Assembly (NCBI GenBank): GCA_024516035.1 | Contig: JAMCCL010000114.1 | Span: 15,001 to 79,000 of the forward strand | From: Bactericera cockerelli | Lineage: Eukaryota; Arthropoda; Insecta; Hemiptera; Triozidae | Length of the DNA stretch: 64,000 nt | Reading direction: 5' to 3' | Shown here: positions 52,565 to 61,162 of the stretch, piece by piece | Layout: every line of letters starts with the position of its first letter | Numbering within the stretch: position 1 is the stretch's first letter | Notes under the pieces: model-generated | The model's database searches: none | Told to the model about the DNA's origin: nothing | What the model saw: only the letters and a program-made list of their open reading frames with translations | Made by a program: the position numbers and the translations under genes

Positions 52565-55500
52565 ATGAGCATTGCAGAGTTGAAAGTCAAACGAGGTACG
52601 GTGAAGGCTTTACTGACGAAAACCAAGCAGAAGATTACGGAAAAGTGCACACTGGAAGAGCTGAAAGTTTACGAAGACAATGTTGAGGAGTACAGAACGA
52701 GATACGAACGGATACAGGATGGGTTGGATTTGTTAGTCACAGGTGAAGACACAGAGTCTCAGGATGACTACCGATTCGACATACAGGAGATTATTACAGG
52801 TATTAAAGTTCTTATTTTACAATTCAGAAATATGATTATTGGTACTCATGCTACTAATTTGAGTAGCTCTAGCTCTGGCAGTAAAAATGTAACCGAGATG
52901 TGTACGACATCAAACTTGACTTTTGTGCCCTATCAAGAAGATGAATCTTTTAGTAATTTCATAAAGCGGTTGGAAACTTTCATGGTATTGAAGGGACACA
53001 CAGACAGTAGGCTCAAAGTGTATACATTGTTACATGCACTGACGCCACGTATGCATGAAAATTTGTACAACATGTGTGCACCCGAGGATCCTGTTACAAA
53101 GGAATATGATGTACTGGTTTCTATGATAAAGGAATATATTGAGCCTAGTCCTAGTTTATGGGCACTGCAGAATAGATTTATCTGTCGTACACAAGAGCCA
53201 AATGAATCGGTAAATGAATATTCTACTGAATTGAAAAAGTTAGAAAAACATTGTAAGTTTAATTGTGAGAAGTGTAACAATTGTACAGCTAATGCATTTC
53301 TAGCTCTACAATTTATCCGTGGTCTACGTGATTCTGATATTCGGGTACAATTACTACAAGAGAAAAACACTGCTACTTTTCAAGATTTAATTCATAGAGC
53401 AATTACAATAGAATTCTCGAAATCAGAAAATCAAGTCATGAGTAATACAGTATCTAATTCTACTGAGTACAATGGACAGTACACAAAATTATATCAGGTG
53501 AAGCAAAATATTTTTTCTAATCGTGTGCAACATTCTCAAACATCTGAGTTGAATAATAAAAAAATTAACAATGGGTATTTCTCTAAATTAGCAGGAAAGT
53601 GCTATCGCTGTGGGCAAGAGAACCACAGAGCCAACGTCTGCAAGTTCCGGTCTGAATTCTGCCGGAGATGTAATAAGCTGGGACACATAGCGCGTGTCTG
53701 TCAGTCAGGAAAGGGCGGCGACAACACTGGTGGCAGTGTCAGCGGCAGATTACAAGGCAGCCGCAGCGACAGTAGAAAAGCTTACCAGGTAGATGAAGAG
53801 AATTCTACAGCGAGTGAAGACTACGAGGTAAACGTACTGCGCACCGTCAAGACCGACAAGTTCATGGTAAATATTGACATAGAAAACAGACACTTTAGTA
53901 TGGAGGTTGATACGGGGGCAGCGTTGAGCTCAATATCTTACGCAGATTTCAAGGCTTTAAATATTAATAAAAAGATTTTTAAAACAAATGTTCAAATGAA
54001 AACATACACAGGAGAGACGATTCTACCAAAGGGAGTGAGCTTTGTGACATGTCGATATAAAACCCAGACATTTGTTGGTAAAATATTCATCATCAGTCAG
54101 GATGTAGACCCAATTTTTGGTAGAGATTGGATACGAGAGGTTAATCTAGACTGGGCTGAAATTAAATTGCTGAAAGCTGAAGAAAACTTACAACTTGAGG
54201 AAATTCTAAAAAAGTACGAAAAAGTGTTTACAGATAAAATAGGTGCAATACCAAATGAAAAAGGTGTACTAAAACTGAAACCTGAGGCCACGCCCATTTT
54301 CTTTAAACCTCGCCCTATACCTTATTCTAGGAGAGAGAAAATCGAGAAAGAACTAGACCGCCTGGAAAGAGATGGAATTTTGACAAAGATCGAGCACTCT
54401 GAGTGGGGAACCCCTATTGTACCCATTGACAAACCCAATGGTGACATCAGGATCTGTGCCGATTATAAGGTAACACTTAACAAATGTATCCAGGACGTGA
54501 ACTATCCCATTCCTAGGATAGACGATATATTTTCTCAAATGAACGGGGGTAAGTTCTTCTGCACTTTAGATCTGAGGAAAGCCTACTTACATTACCAAAT
54601 GAACGAAGAGAGTGCCATTCTTCAGAGTTTAAGTACGCACAAGGGTGTATACAGGGTAAACCGACTTATGTTCGGAGTGAAAGTAGCCCCAGGACTATGG
54701 CAACAATATATGGACAAATTATTACAGGGTCTATCCGGTGTACAATGTTTTTTCGATGACATCATCATACAGGGTGCATCATACAATGAACTTCTAATTA
54801 GATTGAATACTGTGTTAGACTTAATACAATCCCAGAATTTAACTCTAAACAGGGACAAATGTAAATTTTTCCAAAAAAGTATTCATTACCTGGGACATAA
54901 AATTGATGAACATGGCTTGCACAAAATGGAAGACAAAGTTTTAGCCATTAAAAACGCAAAGCGCCCAGAAAATGTTTCTGAACTCCGAACATTTTTAGGA
55001 ATGGCAAACTATTATAATAAATTTATTTCAAACTTAGCAACCATACTGAATCCATTAAATCAGTTGCTTCGCAAAGGCAGGAAGTTCACGTGGACAACCG
55101 GGTGTCAGAAAAGTTTTGAAATGGTAAAAGAAGAAATATGTAATGAAAATGTGTTGGTTCACTATAACCCGGATCTTACAATTACTTTAGCCACTGATGC
55201 CAGCCCTGTCGGTCTAGGCGCTTGCCTATCGCATAGGTACCCAGATGGTTCTGAGAGGCCGATTGCCTTTGCGTCCAGATCTCTTACTGCCTGCGAGAGA
55301 AACTACAGTCAGATAGACAGAGAAGCGACGGCGATTTACTGGGGCATCAAACGATTCTTTCAATATGTGTACGGTAGGAAATTTATTCTTATTACAGATA
55401 ATAAACCGTTGACCACAATATTCAATCCTTTGAAGACGTTACCTGCACTGTCGGCTACCAGAATGTTACACTATGCGCTGTTCTTATCAGGATTCGATTA

Positions 55501-56707
55501 CACCATTGAGTATAAAAGAACCAGTGAGCACTGTAATGCAGATTTTCTTTCCCGTTTTCCTACTGAAAATACCGATCCTAATATTACAGATCAGACCTAC
55601 AAGTTCCAAGCTAATCAAATAAAAACATTGAATAGCATTTCATATCAAACCATTCAACAGGAAACACAACTAGATCCTGATTTGAAAATGATTTTGGATG
55701 CACTGGAGACAGGCAAATGTTTGAATTCGCTGGGCTACGAAAATACCGAAATTACATTGCAGGACGGATGTTTACTAAAAGGTACCCGTGTGATGATACC
55801 AGCTCCCTTGCGAACTAGTGTATTACAAGAGCTTCACACTGGACACTTGGGTATGGTAAGAATGAAAGCGCTGGCAAGGTGTTATTGCTATTGGAAAAAT
55901 ATAGATAGAGATATAGAAGAATCCGTGAGGAAATGTAAATATTGCTGTGAAAAACAAAATAACCCGCCCAAAGTTCAGTGTCACCCTTGGGAGCCCGCAA
56001 AGGAGCCATGGCAGCGAGTTCACATCGATTTTGCTGGTCCAGTTAATGGGTTGTTCTATTTCATAGTAGTTGACTCCTTTAGCAAATGGGTTGAAGTAAT
56101 TCCTACGAAGTCAACCACTACGGACTTTTGCATCAGGGAGCTGCGACGGCTTTTTACAAATTTTGGTATATGTCCGGTACTAGTGTCGGATAATGGACCT
56201 CAATTTACTTCCTATTTGTTTAAAAACTTTCTAGAGAGCAATGGTGTCGTTCATAAGTTTTCCGCTGTGTTTCATCCTTCATCCAATGGGCAAGCTGAGA
56301 GGTCGGTGCAGACTGTGAAAAATTATCTTCATTGTATGTCGGATGAGCCGGGAGATGTCCACCTAAAATTAGCAAGACTTCTTATGCAGTTAAGAAAAAT
56401 TCCAAACGCAGAGGGGATGAGTCCCTACGTGCTCATGCTTGGAAGAGATGTGAGGACAAGACTGGATGTTATCATGAAGCCAAGAGTATCTCTTGTTCCT
56501 GAGAGTAGAACTTACACTGTCTCGAGAAGTTTTCAAGTTAACGATCGAGTTCAAGTCAGGAACTACACTAGAGATTCCAAGTGGAAATTTGGTAGTGTTC
56601 AAAGAAAGGAGGGATCTCTCCACTACTGGGTGTTGCTGGATGATGGGAGGGTCTGGCGGCGACATGTGGACCAGATGCGGTCCACACATTATAGGGGGGA
56701 AGACTGA
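52565..56707 (+). CDS. Gag-Pol polyprotein of the Ty3/gypsy element
   Basis: The first ATG in the long frame is at 52565 (MSIAELKVKRG). The frame is open from 52532, but that codon is TTG. The product is 1380 residues. Gag occupies about 1-340 and is followed by two zinc knuckles (CYRCGQENHRANVC from residue 346 and CRRCNKLGHIARVC). The aspartic protease has Asp449 in VDTGA. RT has TLDLRKAYLHYQ and the catalytic box FFDD (Asp731-Asp732). RNase H has Asp878 in TDASP. Integrase has an HHCC finger (HTGHLG...CKYC) and the DDE triad Asp1155 (HIDFAGP), Asp1209 (SDNGPQFTS) and Glu1245 (NGQAERS), with exact D-x35-E spacing. No frameshift or stop interrupts it. Gag and Pol share one frame, so no ribosomal frameshift is needed. 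The stop TGA is the first three bases of the 3' LTR. Confidence 0.93.
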   Translation: MSIAELKVKRGTVKALLTKTKQKITEKCTLEELKVYEDNVEEYRTRYERIQDGLDLLVTGEDTESQDDYRFDIQEIITGIKVLILQFRNMIIGTHATNLSSSSSGSKNVTEMCTTSNLTFVPYQEDESFSNFIKRLETFMVLKGHTDSRLKVYTLLHALTPRMHENLYNMCAPEDPVTKEYDVLVSMIKEYIEPSPSLWALQNRFICRTQEPNESVNEYSTELKKLEKHCKFNCEKCNNCTANAFLALQFIRGLRDSDIRVQLLQEKNTATFQDLIHRAITIEFSKSENQVMSNTVSNSTEYNGQYTKLYQVKQNIFSNRVQHSQTSELNNKKINNGYFSKLAGKCYRCGQENHRANVCKFRSEFCRRCNKLGHIARVCQSGKGGDNTGGSVSGRLQGSRSDSRKAYQVDEENSTASEDYEVNVLRTVKTDKFMVNIDIENRHFSMEVDTGAALSSISYADFKALNINKKIFKTNVQMKTYTGETILPKGVSFVTCRYKTQTFVGKIFIISQDVDPIFGRDWIREVNLDWAEIKLLKAEENLQLEEILKKYEKVFTDKIGAIPNEKGVLKLKPEATPIFFKPRPIPYSRREKIEKELDRLERDGILTKIEHSEWGTPIVPIDKPNGDIRICADYKVTLNKCIQDVNYPIPRIDDIFSQMNGGKFFCTLDLRKAYLHYQMNEESAILQSLSTHKGVYRVNRLMFGVKVAPGLWQQYMDKLLQGLSGVQCFFDDIIIQGASYNELLIRLNTVLDLIQSQNLTLNRDKCKFFQKSIHYLGHKIDEHGLHKMEDKVLAIKNAKRPENVSELRTFLGMANYYNKFISNLATILNPLNQLLRKGRKFTWTTGCQKSFEMVKEEICNENVLVHYNPDLTITLATDASPVGLGACLSHRYPDGSERPIAFASRSLTACERNYSQIDREATAIYWGIKRFFQYVYGRKFILITDNKPLTTIFNPLKTLPALSATRMLHYALFLSGFDYTIEYKRTSEHCNADFLSRFPTENTDPNITDQTYKFQANQIKTLNSISYQTIQQETQLDPDLKMILDALETGKCLNSLGYENTEITLQDGCLLKGTRVMIPAPLRTSVLQELHTGHLGMVRMKALARCYCYWKNIDRDIEESVRKCKYCCEKQNNPPKVQCHPWEPAKEPWQRVHIDFAGPVNGLFYFIVVDSFSKWVEVIPTKSTTTDFCIRELRRLFTNFGICPVLVSDNGPQFTSYLFKNFLESNGVVHKFSAVFHPSSNGQAERSVQTVKNYLHCMSDEPGDVHLKLARLLMQLRKIPNAEGMSPYVLMLGRDVRTRLDVIMKPRVSLVPESRTYTVSRSFQVNDRVQVRNYTRDSKWKFGSVQRKEGSLHYWVLLDDGRVWRRHVDQMRSTHYRGED
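56692..56704 (+). promoter_or_regulatory. Polypurine tract
   Basis: AGGGGGGAAGAC directly precedes the 3' LTR and would prime plus-strand DNA. It lies inside the coding frame, encoding the last residues RGED. Confidence 0.8.
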
Positions 56708-56878
56708 TGTATACTGGCTGAACAATATTTGATCTGCTGGGAACTTTTCCCCAAGTTCTGTCATTCTAGATTTGACTTCCGAAATAAACGTTTTTCCTAC
56801 TACTGTTCTTGTAAATAAAATGGTGTATTTACTATTTCATTTCTATACCTATTAAGTTGTATTAGAACAAACATATCA
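56705..56878 (+). repeat. 3' LTR
   Basis: 174 bp, with no difference from the 5' LTR that I can see. It is followed by ATAAC at 56879-56883. Confidence 0.9.
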
Positions 56879-56889
56879 ATAACGAAACA

Positions 56890-57520
56890 GTTAGAAGAGA
56901 GAGAGAGAGAGAGACAGAGAGAGAGAGACAGAGAGAGAGAGGGAGTGAGAGAGAGAGAGAGAGAGTGAGAGAGAGAGAGTGTTTTCAACAAGTAATGGGA
57001 GAGAAAAATACTTTGATCCTCAAAATAGAAACCAATTGAACGGAAGATAGATAGCAAAAAAGTGAGAGGAATGATACCATGGGAATTGGAGATAAAGTCA
57101 AAGAGAAAGAAAGAGGAGGAGAGTAAATATAGGAGTTAGGGATATAAAGCAGGAGAGAGATGGGGGGGAAGCGGTAATAAAGTCAAAGAGAAAAGAAGTA
57201 GAGGAAAAATAGGGATTTGTGACAGAAAGTGCGAAGGAGAGAGGAAGAGAGGCAGATAGATAGGAAGGGAGAGGTAGAGGATGAAATCAAAGAGAAAGGA
57301 ACAACAAGAAGAGATAAAAATGAAAAGAAGATAGAAAGAAGAAAGAGAGAGACGATGGAAAAAAGTAGAGAAGGGAGAGAGAGGGAGAAAGATACTTACC
57401 TATAAGAGAGAGAGAGAGAGATGTGACTGTGGATAAAGCAGATAAAGGAAAACAAGAGGAAGAAGCAGAAGAAAAGAAGAAGTAGGAGTGATCGGAAAGC
57501 GAGAAAAAGTATCCAATAAA
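56890..57520 (+). repeat. GA microsatellite and purine-rich tract
   Basis: (GA)n at about 56896-56985, then A/G-rich sequence with GATAAAGTCAAAGAGAAA-like blocks at about 57090, 57175 and 57285, suggesting an irregular tandem repeat of roughly 100 bp. Confidence 0.65.
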
Positions 57521-57732
57521 GTTTAGCCAATAAGTTTTGTTTGTATTTTGTCAATACTTTGCCATCTCTAGCCAGAAGTTAATATTTTCATTCTCAAGGG
57601 TATTGGGGTGACAGCTTTCACTTTTTAAAAGGGACTTAGAACTTGGTTGTTGAATATTCAACAGGAACAAAGTGCTTGGTCTTCCAACATCTTCCGATAG
57701 GTATGCAAAGTAAAAATAGACAATCCAGCACG

Positions 57733-57902
57733 TTCAACAACACCAGTTTCTCCACTAAGTTAAGCAACGTCCAGCTAGGTTAGGACTTGAATGTTTGACC
57801 ATTCAAATTCGAACCCTCGTGATGCTGAACATCCAGTGAATTTAAATCGTCGCGCGTCGGTCGTGATATGATCAATTAATTGACCATTACACGCGTTAAA
57901 AA
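57733..57902 (+). mobile_element. 5S-rRNA-like SINE (family F)
   Basis: ACTAAGTTAAGCAACGTCC, AGCTAGGTTAGGACTTGAAT and GTTTGACC align with the 5S rRNA central part and C-box region (GGTTAGTACTTGGATGGGTGACC in many animals). The 3' part has CGTGATATGATCAATTAATT and ACGCGTTAAAAAATAA. This is the best support for a 5S origin in the window. Confidence 0.6.
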
Positions 57903-58038
57903 ATAATGAGAAAAAAATCCTTTGCTCATTGCTCAAAATTCTCAACTAACACAGAGGGAAGTCCAACTTTGGTGGTTCCTCTTACTTTTCTCATTTTCTA
58001 CCTTCTGACCACTTCCCCTTGTGGGTTCTGACTCCTGT

Positions 58039-58150
58039 TCTCCGCCGGGAACTGGAGTAAGCAACGTGCTATCACCGTTGGGATTCACAAGATCCAAAGT
58101 TCGACGTGATGTTGATTTTCCAGCTTCAAAATGTCAACATGTGTTGTCAG
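58039..58150 (+). mobile_element. Possible diverged 5S-like SINE
   Basis: CTGGAGTAAGCAACGTGCTA and CGACGTGATGTTGATTTTCC echo family F, but the match is weak. Confidence 0.25.
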
Positions 58151-58551
58151 GGGGTTACCACTTGCCCCGCCCCCATTCTCTTCCAGTATTGGACACTAAC
58201 AAAAAACTATATTGAAAAAAGATGTATATAAAAAAAAAATCAGAAATAACCAACGATAAAAAAGTTAGCAACAAGCGCGACCAAACTTTTGTTCGCAGTT
58301 TCTAAAAGGAAAGTTCTGGAAAGCTTTTTTTCTCGATAGTGTTGAAACAAAGAAATATTGGGTTGAGAGATTTAGGGTTCAATGGATGAATAAAATACTT
58401 GAAATTTTTTCGGAAGTAGGTACCTATCTATCTAACTCATACCGATCTACAAAAAAAAACCAATCATCATCTGACCTGGTTTTCAGTGAAACCCTTACAA
58501 TTAATTAACACTGCGACCTAATTAGATCTATTGTGACCAGTTGATTCTATT

Positions 58552-58636
58552 CGGTTTTAACGTCCTGATTTGAGATAGATTATCAGGACGGGGGTTATAC
58601 CCTCCATTCGCTGGGAATCGTACCAGCTACCCACAT
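58552..58636 (-). mobile_element. 5S-like SINE (family F) tail fragment
   Basis: TTTTAACGTCCTGATTTGAG, ATCAGGACGGGGGTTATACC and CTCCATTCGCTGG match the complement of the family F tail, with CCTGAT...ATCAGG forming a small hairpin. Confidence 0.45.
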
Positions 58637-58770
58637 TAACCTCACCCAGCCTGGGTTGGGCCGGAAATGCCAGCTTCTCGTGTTTGGAGGGCACAGCATT
58701 TTCTTCGAAATATGCCCCAACCAGGAGCGAACTCGAGACCTCTGGATTATGGGCAGTAGTCAATTTTTTC
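58637..58770 (-). mobile_element. SINE family G
   Basis: CACCCAGCCTGGGTTGGGCC, GGAAATGCCAGCTTCTCG, ACCAGGAGCGAACTCGAGAC and TGGGCAGTAGTC follow the same order as the copy at 48706-48876. Confidence 0.5.
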
Positions 58771-59050
58771 ACTACTGCCCATATTCAGAATTTTTTGTTA
58801 ATATATCCAAGAAAATACGTAAATATTTTTATTTAGAACAATTAGGTATGTACCTATAACAATTAAAAATAAAACAGCTCCCCAAACCGTACATCATCAG
58901 GCATAGTCCCCACACCATGATACCATGATTCTCATTGCGTTACCTCGTTGAATGGCGATTGATATTTTCTGAAGAAAAAAGCTTCTTGAACGGTTATCGC
59001 CATTCAAACGAGCAAAATTGAACTTTGAGACTTAAGATTTCTCTCTCTGT
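58771..59050. other. No feature recognised
   Basis: Intron with a short inverted pair around 58755-58781 (GGGCAGTAGT and ACTACTGCCC), probably the G-family end folded back. Confidence 0.35.
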
Positions 59051-59129
59051 ATCAAACACCTCGGCCGAGGTGTGAAGAACGCCTATACAAAGAAAGAGAC
59101 AGCCCGGCAGAGTGTAAGGTTACGGAAAA
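59051..59129 (+). repeat. 77-bp interspersed repeat, copy 2
   Basis: It matches 5070-5147. ACACCTCGGCCGAGGTGT at 59056-59073 is a perfect 18-bp palindrome. The right part GAAGAACGCCTATACAAA is shared. Confidence 0.6.
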
Positions 59130-59817
59130 CATAGTTCCCATGCATTTCATGTACTTTCAGCCAGCGAAAAGTGCAACATGAATTTCAAAAATCGCAATTT
59201 TTATTGCAGAAATGGGCTCTACGTTGAAAAATAAGTTGATTTGACTCTTTGTTTGACTTCCTAGGCCACCGGGAACCCTATTTTCGAGACCCCCCAACAA
59301 TCGTGAAAGACATGAAAAGATTCATAATTTTTTTTTTCTGTTTTTTTTTCTTCATACGGATCCTTTGAGACCCGACTTCGTGTCTTTAACTTGGCACTGA
59401 AGATTAAGTGAGGTGTCTAAAGTGATCAAAATATAATGGAGATGAGCCCGGACCAAAAAAAAATCTAAATTATAAGCGGGCGGCCCATTTGGGCGGCCTC
59501 GGGTTTTGGGAGCCCAAATCGGGAATTGAAGGATAATACTAGTCTTAAGTGGTATCAAATGAAAGATCTTGATGAGCAGATACCAAATTTATTGATTTTA
59601 TTCCTTCATCCGGTCCACTGGGTGGCACCTGGTGGCCTTTTCATTTTCTTTGGCGGGTAGGTACCTTCGAATCCTTAGCTTAGTGGTCAGATCTTGGCCA
59701 GTATGTATTTTTCGAGACGAACTCGCTCTCTCACTGCAAAATTTTAAAGTTTAAGTTTCCAAGTATTAATTTAGTTCATTTTCCGTCCAATTCTGTAGAA
59801 GATAACTTTGTCTATTG
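59130..59817. other. No feature recognised
   Basis: Ordinary intron. A minus-strand frame at 59352-59558 has no recognisable family. Confidence 0.4.
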
Positions 59818-59872
59818 GTAGCATGCTCGACCTGCCACCCAGTCAGCATGGGTTCGAATCCTGGCGGGGACG
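59818..59872 (+). mobile_element. tRNA-like SINE head, unassigned family
   Basis: ATTGGTAGCATGCTCGACCT and ATGGGTTCGAATCCTGGCGG resemble a tRNA D-arm/anticodon region and T-arm, followed by GGGACGAAATTTTTTAGC. The 5' acceptor half is missing, so a functional tRNA is unlikely. Confidence 0.4.
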
Positions 59873-60084
59873 AAATTTTTTAGCTCTATATTTTCAATTT
59901 GGGCTTAACGTTGTTTTGTTTTTCCGATCTTTATATTATTTGATCTTCATGACGACCCCATTACCATCGCGAGGAAAATTTTAGAAGTTGCAGAATTGGA
60001 CAATGACCAGTGGCGGCATTACGAGATTGATTTTGGACAATCATGGTTGGATGGAGATAAAATATGATGAATTAGCTCTCATAA

Positions 60085-60246
60085 TGTCGATGCTACTCAC
60101 TAAAAGTTGTGACAAAGTAGTGACTTTGGCCAAGTGGGTAGCATACTAGGCTTGCACGCACGATGACTTGGGTTCGATCCCCTTGAGGGAAGTTTTTTTT
60201 TCTCTGTCCATTATGTCCGGGGTACACTCATACCTCGTGAGGTATT
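60085..60246 (+). mobile_element. SINE family A, 3' end followed by a second head and body
   Basis: GCTACTCACTAAAAGTTGTG (60089 on) matches the family A 3' end. Directly after it AGTGACTTTGGCCAAGTGGG opens a new head with GGGTTCGATCCCC and the body GGGGTACACTCATACCTCGT. This is a head-to-tail pair of A copies, the second missing its 3' third. Confidence 0.5.
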
Positions 60247-60412
60247 GATAAGGGACTTCACAACCGAGTTCTCTCCCGCTCATGGTTTTATCAACACCAA
60301 ATTGTCTCCCGTCGCGTCGCCGTCGCTTGCATTTTTACCTGATTTTATACCTACATGGTTTAGGCCTAGCATAAAAATTATAATCGAAACACCTAGGAAT
60401 CATTGATATAGA
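60247..60412. other. Short unannotated stretch
   Basis: Nothing is recognised. Confidence 0.35.
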
Positions 60413-60610
60413 CCTGAGGCATGGCCTTCTATGTATTTTTCCTAACCCTATGATAAACTCAAGGCATGGCCTTATTTACCCAACCCTATTATAATCCCGA
60501 GGAATTGCCTTCTATGTATTATCCCTAACCCTACTATATTCCTGAGGCATGGCCTTCTATGTATTTTACCTAACTCTACTAAACACTGAAGGCATTGCCT
60601 TTCATTAGTT
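60413..60610 (+). repeat. ~44-bp tandem repeat, five diverged units
   Basis: A unit with GAGGCATGGCCTTCTATGTA and CCTAACCCTA recurs with starts near 60413, 60458, 60497, 60541 and 60586. Confidence 0.65.
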
Positions 60611-61162
60611 AGAGATTTAAAAGATTTCCTTATAAAAGGCCCATTCTTATATAATAATGATAATTTTATAGTTTTCATTTTCTTAAATACCTAATGTAAA
60701 AAAGCATGGTCTTATTTCCGGGAGAGATACTCGTGGTGACACCTGCAACAAGCCAGAGAGAATTCGGGTAAGAAAAGGTCAGCGGGAGAGAACTCATTAC
60801 CTCACCTTGATTAGGTGATTACAAATTAGTTTCTTTGGCATTTGTAAATCTAGGTATTTTAGTGTCCCTCATAGGAGGCTCCGAGGTCTATTTAGCATTG
60901 AAAGATAAACCTAATCATGTGAATTATAGAATCAAAAGGTCTTGCATTGCAAATTAATATATTATTTACTCACTTTGAGGACTCAGGGGGCCAAATCTGT
61001 GATTCAAATACATTTTGACCTTAGAGAAATTACGTACTGCTAAAACTATATCTTAAAAAATAGACAACTTGGTACATTCACATTTTCCCAGCTTATTTAC
61101 TTTTGTTATTCATAATGTTTCAGTAGTGTATGAACCTATATTTTCGTACAAAAAGAACTGAT
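60611..61162. other. No feature recognised
   Basis: Ordinary AT-rich intron. Confidence 0.4.

Larger units (their letters stand above)
52356..56878 (+). mobile_element. Ty3/gypsy LTR retrotransposon, complete and apparently intact
   Basis: A 4523-bp element in the sense orientation within intron 2, bounded by ATAAC duplications. Two 174-bp LTRs read identically by eye, start TGATGTATAC and end CATATCA. A primer-binding site follows the 5' LTR, and a purine tract precedes the 3' LTR. The single ORF carries gag, protease, RT, RNase H and integrase in the Ty3/gypsy order (integrase last). No env is present. Identical LTRs and the open ORF indicate a recent insertion. It is smaller than most gypsy elements because gag and pol are one frame and the LTRs are short. 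Confidence 0.92.
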
